Assembly (NCBI RefSeq): GCF_001280005.1
Contig: NZ_LGDW01000453.1
Coordinates: 1 to 47,685, forward strand
Direction: 5' to 3'
Length of the DNA: 47,685 nucleotides
DNA from: Streptomyces sp. NRRL WC-3618
Lineage (GTDB): Bacteria > Actinomycetota > Actinomycetes > Streptomycetales > Streptomycetaceae
This document shows positions 1-6,858 of the stretch, piece after piece. The position numbers were made by a program, and so were the translations under genes. The notes beneath the pieces are model-generated. The model saw nothing but the letters and a program-made list of their open reading frames with translations. It ran no database searches and was not told the origin of the DNA. Each line of letters opens with the position of its first letter. Position 1 is the stretch's first letter.

Positions 1-20
1 GAAGGGGGGGGCGGGCGGCG

Positions 21-317
21 CTATCCCCCCGCCGTGGAGCGCTGGACAGCTGAGGGGGCATGGCCGGTGAAACGGTCCGCGTGGCCCCATCCGGCCTGTT
101 CCCGGAGGTAGGCGACCAGACTCGTGCGGAGATAACGCTCGGCGGCGTGGACCGCCTCGCGTGCGCACCGTTTCCCCATCAGTACGCACAGGGTGTAGCC
201 CGAGTCCTCGAAACTGTCCCGAGCCGAACGGTCGGACGGGGCCGCGAGCGTGACACGCTCCCACGCCCGGTACCGGTTGAGCTGTCGGGCGACCTCGGCC
301 TTGGCGGGCAACAGCAT
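21..317 (-). CDS. DUF5133 family protein
   Basis: Small cytoplasmic protein of 98 residues with no signal peptide or membrane segment. The N-terminus (MLLPAKAEVARQL) and the central helix-rich segment with GKRCAREAVHAAERYL match the DUF5133 family, which I know mainly from Streptomyces; its function is unknown. The ATG at 317 is preceded on the minus strand by an AGGAAGGGG ribosome binding site at good spacing. It lies head-to-head with the ATP-binding protein gene at 584, separated by about 265 bp. DUF5133 genes often sit beside regulatory ATPases and stress genes, but I infer no specific role here. Confidence 0.85.
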   Translation of the reverse strand: MLLPAKAEVARQLNRYRAWERVTLAAPSDRSARDSFEDSGYTLCVLMGKRCAREAVHAAERYLRTSLVAYLREQAGWGHADRFTGHAPSAVQRSTAGG

Positions 318-583
318 GGCGCTGGTCCCCTTCCTCGTGACTGACGATTCCTACGGCGAGACCTTCACTCATGGTGCATGGGGGAAGACCCAGCGTCCTG
401 TTGGATCTTCAACGACTTGCGGGGGCCGTTCGTGTTGCACGAATGGACTAACCCTCTCACTCTGGAGCTGACTCAGAAGCGAACAGTGCTCACGCTCCGC
501 GACGCCAAGATGATCCAAACGGCAGGGCCCAGGTCCTGCGGAGCTCTGAGAAACCGTGAGTCCGCCGTGAGGAGCCAACGACA

Positions 584-1093
584 ATGAAGACCGCAGACTC
601 CCGCTACTACCACCTCGACATGGAGGTCTGTCCCGAACGGGTCGGGCAGGTCGGCCGCATTCTGGCCGCCCACCTCCGGCTCTGGGACCTGGAGCACCTC
701 GTCGGGCCTGTCTGCCACGGCACCGAGGCGCTGTTGCGTGCCATCGACGAGCACGCGACCGACAAGCGCGCCGTGATCGAGATGTGGTGGAACGGCCAGC
801 ACATCATCACCGCCCTCGCCGAGCACGACCCCGGCCCGCGACTCGACCAGGAACTGGGCAGTTGCCTGGCGTGGATCGCCGCGGCGAGCGACGGCTGGGG
901 CTGCTGCGCCACGGACACCGGTGCCAAGGTCATCTGGTTCTCGCGGCGTGCCCGCGCCTGCGAGGGCGTCCCGCTGATCCCGGCCCCGCCCGCGCCGACC
1001 CTGCGGGAGGGACGTCGGGCGCCTCGAGACGTGCCGGCCTTCGCCGGTACGCAGCAGAGGCAGCGGCCACCGGGCGTTCTCGTGAACGCCTAG
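584..1093 (+). CDS. Pep-A2-like ATP-binding (HATPase-type) protein
   Basis: Protein of 169 residues resembling the streptomycete Pep A2/ATP-binding proteins with a GHKL-like fold, related to anti-sigma-factor kinases. Residues 5-125 make up the recognisable domain: an early helix with PERVGQVGRIL, then LWDLEHLVGPVCHGTEALLRAIDEH, which corresponds to the N-box helix, and an acidic middle. The classical G1/G2 boxes are degenerate, so kinase activity is doubtful. The C-terminal 40 residues are proline/arginine rich and probably disordered. An ATG follows GAGGAGCC. A SigB-family sigma gene (2818-3639) and a SpoIIE phosphatase gene (6859-9228) lie nearby, so a partner-switch role is possible but not shown. 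Confidence 0.7.
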   Translation: MKTADSRYYHLDMEVCPERVGQVGRILAAHLRLWDLEHLVGPVCHGTEALLRAIDEHATDKRAVIEMWWNGQHIITALAEHDPGPRLDQELGSCLAWIAAASDGWGCCATDTGAKVIWFSRRARACEGVPLIPAPPAPTLREGRRAPRDVPAFAGTQQRQRPPGVLVNA

Positions 1094-1187
1094 CAGCGGT
1101 ACTGCGGTACTGCCGACTCTCCCCGGGCATAGAGCAGTTGACACCCTGCTACGGGGGCGGGGTGGCGCGGAGTACAGGGGGAGCACC

Positions 1188-1730
1188 GTGGTCAGATACG
1201 TCCACTACGAGGTGACGTGCGCGATCCTCGCGGTCTGCGCGACAGCGGTGAGCGCGGGGGTGGTGTTCGGGGTGGAGGGCGTGCCCGAGGCGCCGCGAGG
1301 TGTCGGCCCGGCGATCGCCCTCGGCCTGCTCGCCCTCGCGGGCGCCGCGGGGCTCGGGGTGCTCACCGTCTCCCGGCTGAAGTGGTTCGGTGAAGGTCGG
1401 GACTTCGCCGAGGCGGTTCCGCTGGAGGAGACCGGCGCGGTCCTGGCGGCGCCGGGCATGCAGTACCGCGACTGCGTCAATGTCCCTTTCTTCCTCTGCC
1501 TGATGGCGTCCGCGCTGGGCGGCGGACTGCTCTGGGAGCGCGACCTCGCGCTCTGGCCGCTGGTCCTGGCGTCGGCGTGGCTGGCCCGCGGCTGGCGGGT
1601 CGCCCGCTGGGAACGCTGCAACGGCCTGCTGCTCTGGCACCACCGGGGCCGCCCCCGGCTTCCGGAGGGCGGCGACCGGAACCTGTACTCATCGGTCCGG
1701 TATCGGGCCGGCTCAGCGCGGGATGCGTGA
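1188..1730 (+). CDS. Small integral membrane protein of unknown function
   Basis: Protein of 180 residues, starting at a GTG with GGGGGAG just upstream. About four hydrophobic segments are visible (roughly residues 8-29, 40-61, 98-113 and 120-133). A soluble loop (about 62-97) contains LKWFGEGRDFAEAVPL, and the C-terminus is basic and probably cytoplasmic. I do not recognise the family; it looks like a conserved actinobacterial membrane protein. Its last 18 bases overlap the 3' end of the convergent VOC gene (1713-1730), so no terminator lies between them and antisense pairing of the two mRNAs is possible. Confidence 0.7.
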   Translation: MVRYVHYEVTCAILAVCATAVSAGVVFGVEGVPEAPRGVGPAIALGLLALAGAAGLGVLTVSRLKWFGEGRDFAEAVPLEETGAVLAAPGMQYRDCVNVPFFLCLMASALGGGLLWERDLALWPLVLASAWLARGWRVARWERCNGLLLWHHRGRPRLPEGGDRNLYSSVRYRAGSARDA

Positions 1731-2531
1731 GGTCACCGTGAACTGCGCCCCGTCCGGATCGCGCAGCACCGCCTCGAACGGCGTCGCGACATCGTCGTAG
1801 CGCAGGACGCTGCCGCCGCTGTCCTGCGCGGCCTTGACGCAGGCCGCCACGTCCTCGACCGCGAAGTGGACCTGCCAGTGCGGCCTGATCGTGGGATCGG
1901 GCGCCGCCTCCAGCGCGCCCGAGACGATGCGGGCCACGACATCGCCCCTGCTGCGCAGCACGACCTCGTCGCCCTCGTACTGGACCTGGCAGCACCCGGG
2001 GCGCTCGGAGGCCCACTCCAGGATCTCGCCGTAGAAGATGGCCGCGTCGAACGCGTCGCGGGTCTGCAGCCGGACGAACGTCGGTGCCGCCCGCCGCCAC
2101 GCCTCCCAGCCGGCGAGCAGCTCGCCCTCCCAGATCCCGAAGATCGCCCCGTCACGGTCGGCGAGCAGGGCCGCCCGGCCGGGCGGGAAGGAGATCGGCC
2201 CGACCGCCGCCGTGCCCCCGCGTTCGCGGGCCCGGGCCACCGCGTCGTCCGCGCTCGGTACCGCGAAGTAAGGGGTCCAGGCGACCACCATCTGCCATAC
2301 GGAGGCCACGCCGGCGATCCCCGCGACGGGTGTGCCGTCCACCAGGGCGACCCGGAAGCGGTCGCCCAGCCGGGCCGAACGCCACCGCCAGCCCAGTACA
2401 GCGCTGTAGAACGCCTCGGTGGCCCGCAGATCGCGGCTGGTGAGACTCACCCAGCAGGGGGCGCCGAACACGGAATGGGTGGTCGACACGACGTCCGTCG
2501 CGCCGCTGGGAGGTGTCGGGTCGTGGTTCAT
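1713..2531 (-). CDS. VOC family (glyoxalase-like) two-domain protein
   Basis: Protein of 272 residues built of two vicinal-oxygen-chelate repeats, roughly residues 20-135 and 150-270. Each repeat has the signature of the family: W-V-x-L-x-x-x-D-x-x-A-x-x-FY near the start, and DPDGAQF near the end of the second half. Streptomyces carries many such proteins, annotated as glyoxalase or bleomycin-resistance-like, and the actual substrate cannot be read from sequence. The ATG at 2531 (MNHDPTPP) is preferred, because the in-frame extension up to 2708 is low-complexity and unlike family N-termini. The gene overlaps the convergent membrane-protein gene by 18 bp. Confidence 0.85.
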   Translation of the reverse strand: MNHDPTPPSGATDVVSTTHSVFGAPCWVSLTSRDLRATEAFYSAVLGWRWRSARLGDRFRVALVDGTPVAGIAGVASVWQMVVAWTPYFAVPSADDAVARARERGGTAAVGPISFPPGRAALLADRDGAIFGIWEGELLAGWEAWRRAAPTFVRLQTRDAFDAAIFYGEILEWASERPGCCQVQYEGDEVVLRSRGDVVARIVSGALEAAPDPTIRPHWQVHFAVEDVAACVKAAQDSGGSVLRYDDVATPFEAVLRDPDGAQFTVTSRIPR

Positions 2532-2753
2532 GGCACTCGCGTTCTGGTCGGTCGGCCGGCGGTCACCGGTCCGGACACCAGTCTCCGGCCGGACCCCGTC
2601 CATGTGCCTGTCGAGTACCCCGATCGGGCTCCCGAACGCCTGGGGCCTGTTCGGCCCGGGAGCGGGTTTCAACTCCGTCTCTCCGGTGACTCCGGCAGTG
2701 AAGGGCACGCTGAGGAGCCATTCCCGGGAGGGTTCGGCAGTGAGCCCGTCCCC

Positions 2754-2790
2754 CAGTCGCCCGGCCGCGAAAGACTCGCCCGGGCGACTG
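2754..2790 (-). terminator. Hairpin downstream of the sigma-factor gene
   Basis: Perfect 11-bp inverted repeat CAGTCGCCCGG / CCGGGCGACTG with a 15-nt loop, lying 28 bp past the sigma-factor stop codon and upstream of the VOC gene. No U-run follows, as is usual in Streptomyces. It probably separates the sigma-factor transcript from the VOC gene. Confidence 0.5.
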
Positions 2791-2817
2791 CGGTGGGCAG
2801 GGGGTCGGCAGCCGCCC

Positions 2818-3639
2818 TCAACACGCGTCGGCCAACAGTTCCTCGGGGTTCGGCTCTTCCTCGCAGAGCTCCTCCCGGATGCGGGCGCAGCAGGTGCTCA
2901 GCAGCCGGGAGACGTGCATCTGCGAGATACCGAGCTGCGACGCGATCCGGCTCTGGGTCATCCCGCGGAAGTACCGCAGATAGAGGATGGTCCGCTCACG
3001 TTCGGGCAGGGCCCGCAGACAGGGACCGACGGCCGTGCGGTCGACGATCAGGTCGAAGCCGGGGTCGGTTCCGCCGACGGTGTCCGCGAGCGCGTACCCG
3101 TCGGTGCGCGGCAGCTCGGCCTCCAGCGACAGCACGGAGAAGCACTCCAATGCCTCCATGCCCGTACGCACCTCGCTCTCGCTCAACTCCGCGTACGTGG
3201 CGATCTCGGCGACGGTCGGTGGCCGACCGGGGACGGTGGCGGACAGTTCCTTCGTGGCGCTGCGCACCCGGTTGCGCAGGTCCTGGACCCGGCGCGGCAC
3301 ATGCAGGGCCCACAGGTGGTCGCGGAAGTGGCGCTTGATCTCGCCGGTGACGGTCGGAACGGCGTAGGCCTCGAAGGCGGCGCCCCGCTCTGGGTCGTAG
3401 TGGTCGACGGCCTTGACGAGTCCGACGGCCGCGACCTGGTAGAGGTCCTCCAGGGCCTCCCCGCGCCCCCGGAAGCGGATGGCGATCCGCTCCGACATGG
3501 GCAGCCAGGCCCGTACGAGCTCGTCCCGGAGGGCGTCGCGCTCGGGCCCCTCGGGCAGCCGGACCAGGCGCTCGAAGTCGGCGGCGGTATCGGGGGCGTC
3601 GTCGTGCGGATGCTGCTTCGTTCGGGTGGCGACACGCAT
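2818..3639 (-). CDS. SigB/SigF/SigG family RNA polymerase sigma factor
   Basis: A 273-residue group-3 sigma factor of the SigB/SigF subfamily, without the long region 1 of SigA. Region 2 is visible as ALEDLYQVAAVGLVKAVDHYDP followed by FEAYAVPTVTGEIKRHFRDH. Region 3 follows (VPRRVQDLRNRV, then PTVAEIATYAELSESEV). Region 4 ends with the helix-turn-helix in MTQSRIASQLGISQMHVSRLL. The family directs stress or sporulation genes and is normally held by an anti-sigma factor of the RsbW type. The ATG at 3639 has AGGAAGG 9 nt upstream. No anti-sigma gene is adjacent, so its partner must be elsewhere, unless the HATPase-like proteins in this window serve. Confidence 0.92.
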   Translation of the reverse strand: MRVATRTKQHPHDDAPDTAADFERLVRLPEGPERDALRDELVRAWLPMSERIAIRFRGRGEALEDLYQVAAVGLVKAVDHYDPERGAAFEAYAVPTVTGEIKRHFRDHLWALHVPRRVQDLRNRVRSATKELSATVPGRPPTVAEIATYAELSESEVRTGMEALECFSVLSLEAELPRTDGYALADTVGGTDPGFDLIVDRTAVGPCLRALPERERTILYLRYFRGMTQSRIASQLGISQMHVSRLLSTCCARIREELCEEEPNPEELLADAC

Positions 3640-3938
3640 GGTGCGCACCTTCCTCAGCTGGTGCTGGATGGACAGACACCGGGGGAGGGCGCGCACGGAC
3701 CGGACGGAGGTCGCCCGACATCCGGCGGAAACCGGCTCCCACGGACGTGCCTCCAGTCCGAAGCACTGACCTACTGATTCCCATTACGGGCGATAAGGAA
3801 ACAATTCGACAATTCGCCATGAATGGTGACTCGCTGCTTTCGATTGGTCGCCGGGTGAATTCACGACCCGGAACGTGATGTGCGGCACGCGCTCACCTGG
3901 TGTGGAACGGCCCGGTGGTGGATTTCCGCTGCACACCG

Positions 3939-3955
3939 CTTGATCAGTGATCAAG
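3939..3955. promoter_or_regulatory. 17-bp perfect palindrome, candidate operator
   Basis: CTTGATCAgTGATCAAG: 8-bp arms around a single central base, in an AT-rich patch 37 bp upstream of the -35 hexamer of the promoter for the gene at 4050. The dyad length and spacing are typical of a dimeric helix-turn-helix protein. No regulator is assigned. Confidence 0.45.
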
Positions 3956-3991
3956 GGGGCGAATTCGCTGGCCACAGCGCATTCCGCTCAT

Positions 3992-4021
3992 TTGACTGTG
4001 TGCCGGGCGCAAGGATAGGAA
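3992..4021 (+). promoter_or_regulatory. Vegetative-type promoter for the gene at 4050
   Basis: TTGACT at 3992-3997 and TAGGAA at 4016-4021, separated by 18 bp. This fits the Streptomyces main-sigma consensus TTGACR / TAGRRT. Transcription would start near 4028, giving a leader of about 20 nt before the GTG at 4050. Confidence 0.5.
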
Positions 4022-4049
4022 GCAGCCATCCGAGGTCGAGAGGTGGACT

Positions 4050-4607
4050 GTGCGCGAGCCGAACGTGGTCGGGGACTGGCACGAGTACGACGAGCATGCC
4101 GGCCTGCGTGTCCGCGTCCACCGTCTGCTGGCGGCGGATCCGCCACGCGGGCGCGACGACGGCGCCGAGGGGCTGGCCTACTTCAGTCTGCGGGTGACGG
4201 TCGAGAACCGCGGCGACCGGCATTTCGGCGTCCACCTGGAGGACGGCCAGATCGACATCCGGCTCGGCCCCGACGGCGAGGGTGCCTTCATCGACTGGCG
4301 GAACTCGCAGTTCATCGAGGGCTTCGACGTCCACCCGCTGCGTCGCGCCACGGCCGTCCTGTACGCGGCCGGCCCGGAAGCGTCCCTGGCACAGGTGGAC
4401 GTACAGATTCAGCTGCGCGTCGAGGAGGAGTGGACCGACCGGCACCTCTGGGTCGGCGGGATCGGCCTGCCCGAGGACTTCACCGGCGCCGGCGTCCCCC
4501 ACGGCCCGGCGCGGGACGGGGTGGCCCTCCAGGCGAGCGCGTTCCTCAAGGAGCAGCGGGACCTCAGGGAACAGCAAGACCAGAAGGGCCAGACGGAACC
4601 CACCTGA
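4050..4607 (+). CDS. Conserved hypothetical protein
   Basis: Acidic soluble protein of 185 residues, no signal peptide or membrane helix. Start is the GTG at 4050 with GAGAGG upstream. The middle (residues 35-125) alternates hydrophobic and charged residues (FSLRVTVENRGDRHFGVHLEDGQIDIRLGPDG), as in a beta-sandwich such as DUF4352-like domains. The C-terminus is rich in K, E and Q (EQRDLREQQDQKGQ) and probably forms a short coiled coil or disordered tail. I do not recognise the family. It is convergent with the HMBS gene, separated by a hairpin that overlaps its stop codon. Confidence 0.7.
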   Translation: MREPNVVGDWHEYDEHAGLRVRVHRLLAADPPRGRDDGAEGLAYFSLRVTVENRGDRHFGVHLEDGQIDIRLGPDGEGAFIDWRNSQFIEGFDVHPLRRATAVLYAAGPEASLAQVDVQIQLRVEEEWTDRHLWVGGIGLPEDFTGAGVPHGPARDGVALQASAFLKEQRDLREQQDQKGQTEPT

Positions 4608-4626
4608 GCGGCCTCACCGGCCGCTC
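4606..4626. terminator. Hairpin between convergent genes
   Basis: GAGCGGCC-tcacc-GGCCGCTC, an 8-bp stem with a 5-nt loop starting inside the TGA stop of the upstream gene. Placed to end transcription between the 4050 gene and the convergent HMBS gene. Confidence 0.5.
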
Positions 4627-4643
4627 CCCGGAGGTCCCGTTCC

Positions 4644-5579
4644 TCAGTGCGCGATGTCGTCGATCAGCTCGCGCGCGCCCTGCCGCAGCAGTGCCACCGC
4701 CACGGACGTGCCGAGCGTGGCCGGGTCGAGGCGCCCCGCCCACTCGTGGGCGTGCAGCTGGACCTTGCCGTCCGGGGTGAACACGCAGGCACGCAAGGAG
4801 AGTTCGCCGTTGCGGGCCACCTTCGCGTACCCGGCGATCGGGCTGTTGCAGTGCCCCTGGAGAACGTGCAGGAACATGCGCTCGGCCGTCGCCTCGCGAT
4901 GCGTGTCCGGGTCGCCGAGGCCGCTGACCGCGTCGATCAGATCGGTGTCGCCCTCGCGGCACTGCAGGGCGAGGATGCCCGCACCGATCGGCGGCATCAT
5001 CGTCTCCGGGGAGAGGACCTCGCTGACCACGTCCGTCCGGCCGATGCGCTCCAGACCGGCCACGGCGAGGAGCAGCGCGTCCGCCTCCCCGGCCGCGAGC
5101 TTCTCCAGTCGGCGGTTGGCGTTGCCGCGGAACGGCACGCACTCCAGGTGCGGGTGGGAGGCGGCCAGCTGGGCGATCCGGCGCACCGAGGACGTACCGA
5201 TCCGGGTGCCGTCCGCCAGCTCGTCGAGGGTGCGGCCGCCGGGGTCGATCAGGGCGTCGCGGATGTCGTCCCGCTTGAGGAACGCGGCGAACATCGTGCC
5301 CGCGGGCAGCGGCCGGTCGGCCGGCACGTCCTTGACACAGTGCACCGCGAGATCGGCCTCACCGGCCAGCAGTGCGGCGTCGACCTCCTTGGTGAACGCG
5401 CCCTTGCCCTCGACCTGCGACAGGTCGCCCATCCACTTGTCGCCGGTGGTCTTCACGGGGACGACCTCGGTGCGCGTCCGGGGATGGACGACGGCGAGTT
5501 CGGCGCGCACCCGCTCCACCTGTGCCAGCGCCATGGGCGAGTCGCGGGAGACGATACGGATCAGTTCAGGGACGGACAT
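4644..5579 (-). CDS. hemC: Hydroxymethylbilane synthase (porphobilinogen deaminase), divergent paralogue
   Basis: 311 residues. The enzyme links four porphobilinogen units into hydroxymethylbilane for haem and cobalamin synthesis. The family layout is clear: a start strand with [18 protein letters not shown], the K-x-x-G-D-K and [15 protein letters not shown] segments, [31 protein letters not shown], and a Cys in [11 protein letters not shown] at the position that binds the dipyrromethane cofactor. Several normally invariant motifs differ from canonical Streptomyces HemC as I recall it (HSLKDLP, GTSSLRR, RGNVDTRL). It stands alone, without the hemA/hemD/hemB neighbours of the housekeeping copy. 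The ATG at 5579 is chosen; GGAGGG lies 14 nt upstream. Confidence 0.9.
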   Translation of the reverse strand: MSVPELIRIVSRDSPMALAQVERVRAELAVVHPRTRTEVVPVKTTGDKWMGDLSQVEGKGAFTKEVDAALLAGEADLAVHCVKDVPADRPLPAGTMFAAFLKRDDIRDALIDPGGRTLDELADGTRIGTSSVRRIAQLAASHPHLECVPFRGNANRRLEKLAAGEADALLLAVAGLERIGRTDVVSEVLSPETMMPPIGAGILALQCREGDTDLIDAVSGLGDPDTHREATAERMFLHVLQGHCNSPIAGYAKVARNGELSLRACVFTPDGKVQLHAHEWAGRLDPATLGTSVAVALLRQGARELIDDIAH

Positions 5580-5902
5580 GCCGACACGATAGACCCTCCG
5601 GACCCCCCTCCTACTCAAGAACCGGTCGGTCCGCCCGAGGGGCCCGGCCCCGGCGCGGAGGGGAATTCGGCCATCAGCTCAGCCGTGCCCACCGGCCCGA
5701 CCGGCCGGCTGATGGACCGGGCCGCCACCGCGCTCCGTCGGCAGATCGCCGCCTCCGAACAAATGTGCCCCGGCGAACTCGCCAACCGGCTCGCGGTCGA
5801 GGCTCCCACGTCACCCGGGCTCGTCAGGCAGTCGAACACCCACGTCTCGACCCGTATTTACCGTCCAGTAGGATCGCCCGGCACACCATCCGAGGAGGAA
5901 GC
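5580..5902. other. Intergenic region, 323 bp
   Basis: Between the HMBS start and the DoxX-like gene. The only structure seen is the MarR-like coding remnant at 5685-5858 (listed separately) and, just before 5903, GAGGAGGAA, the ribosome binding site of the next gene. Confidence 0.5.
5685..5858 (+). pseudogene. Possible remnant of a MarR-type regulator gene
   Basis: The frame beginning at GTG 5685 reads TGRLMDRAATALRRQIAA and then GELANRLAVEAPT. This looks like the first helix and the DNA-recognition half of a MarR-family regulator with the section in between missing. After about residue 58 the frame loses any family character and runs on into the next gene in the wrong frame. Codon bias is weaker than in the flanking genes. 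The match is by eye only and could be chance. Confidence 0.25.
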
Positions 5903-6283
5903 GTGCCCCGGTCCCAACGCTCGCCCCTGCTGCTCGCCGGTCTGTTGGCCGCCGCCGGCGTCACCCACTTCGTCGCACCCCGCACGTTCGACGCGATCGT
6001 GCCGCGCGCCCTGCCCGGCGCGCCCAGGACCTGGACGTACGCCAGTGGCGCCGCCGAGCTCGTGCTGGCGGCCGGGGTGGCGCTGCCGCGTACCCGGCGG
6101 GTCGCCGCGCTCGCCACGGCAGGGTTCTTCGTCGGGGTGTTCCCGGCCAACGTGAAGATGGCCGTCGACTGGCGCAACCGGCCCGCCGCCCTGCGGGCCG
6201 GCGCCATGGGGCGGCTGCCGCTCCAGATACCGCTCGTGCTGTGGGCACGCAGCGTCGCGAAGAACGGAGAGGGCCGGTCATGA
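5903..6283 (+). CDS. DoxX-like membrane protein
   Basis: 126-residue protein with about four hydrophobic segments. The start GTG at 5903 has GAGGAGG 5 nt upstream. The N-terminal motif AAGVTHFVAPRTFDAIVPRALPG followed by W-x-x-x-S-G-x-A-E-x-x-L-A-x-G is the signature of short DoxX-like (DUF417/MauE-like) proteins, which are membrane proteins often linked to redox or thiol metabolism. Its stop overlaps the start of the peroxiredoxin gene by 4 bp (ATGA), so the two are translationally coupled. That supports a role in peroxide or thiol stress. Confidence 0.85.
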   Translation: MPRSQRSPLLLAGLLAAAGVTHFVAPRTFDAIVPRALPGAPRTWTYASGAAELVLAAGVALPRTRRVAALATAGFFVGVFPANVKMAVDWRNRPAALRAGAMGRLPLQIPLVLWARSVAKNGEGRS

Positions 6284-6747
6284 CAAGCAAGGTGAACGTC
6301 GGCGACAAGATCGAGGACTTCGAGCTGCCCGACGAGAGCGGAACGCCCCGCCGGCTCTCCGAGCTGCTCGCCGAGGGGCCGATCGTCCTCTTCTTCTACC
6401 CTGCGGCCCTGACGCCCGGCTGCACGGCAGAGGCCTGCCACTTCCGGGACCTGGCCGCCGAGTTCGCCGCCGTCGGCGCGCGGCCGGTCGGGATCAGCGG
6501 GGACTCCGTCAGCCGCCAGCAGGAGTTCGCGCAGAGCCACACCCTCGGTATGCCGCTGCTGTCGGACGCCGACGGGACGGTCCGTGAGCTGTTCGGTGTG
6601 AAGCGCGGATTCTCGATGATGCCCACCAAGCGGGTCACCTTCGTCATTGCCGAGGACCGGACCGTCCTGGAGGTGGTGACGAGCGAGCTGCGGATGAACA
6701 CCCACGCGGACCGTGCCCTCGCCGCACTCCGCGCGCATCAGGGCTGA
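6280..6747 (+). CDS. Peroxiredoxin, BCP/PrxQ type
   Basis: 155-residue thioredoxin-fold peroxidase that reduces H2O2 and organic peroxides. The motif TPGCTAEACHFRD gives the peroxidatic Cys48 and a resolving Cys53 five residues on, the 1-helix PrxQ/BCP arrangement. Downstream GISGDS and the final beta-hairpin are in place. The ATG at 6280 overlaps the DoxX-like stop codon, with GGAGAGGG as its ribosome binding site. Electrons would come from thioredoxin or mycothiol-linked partners not in this window. Confidence 0.92.
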   Translation: MTSKVNVGDKIEDFELPDESGTPRRLSELLAEGPIVLFFYPAALTPGCTAEACHFRDLAAEFAAVGARPVGISGDSVSRQQEFAQSHTLGMPLLSDADGTVRELFGVKRGFSMMPTKRVTFVIAEDRTVLEVVTSELRMNTHADRALAALRAHQG

Positions 6748-6858
6748 CGGCCCCGGAGCATGCCCAGCCGTCCCACACGGGGCGGCTCGGCGGGGTCGCC
6801 GTCCCGAGGCGCGTCGTCGGGGTTGATGCCCCGGGGTCCAGGGACCATCCTGGGGCGT

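Larger units (their letters stand above)
3640..4049. other. Divergent intergenic region, 410 bp
   Basis: Region between the sigma-factor gene (minus) and the gene at 4050 (plus). Around 3775-3850 and 3935-4000 it is markedly more AT-rich than the neighbouring genes, as expected for promoters. It holds the 17-bp palindrome at 3939-3955 and a vegetative-type promoter at 3992-4021, both listed separately. No further gene is seen. Confidence 0.6.
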
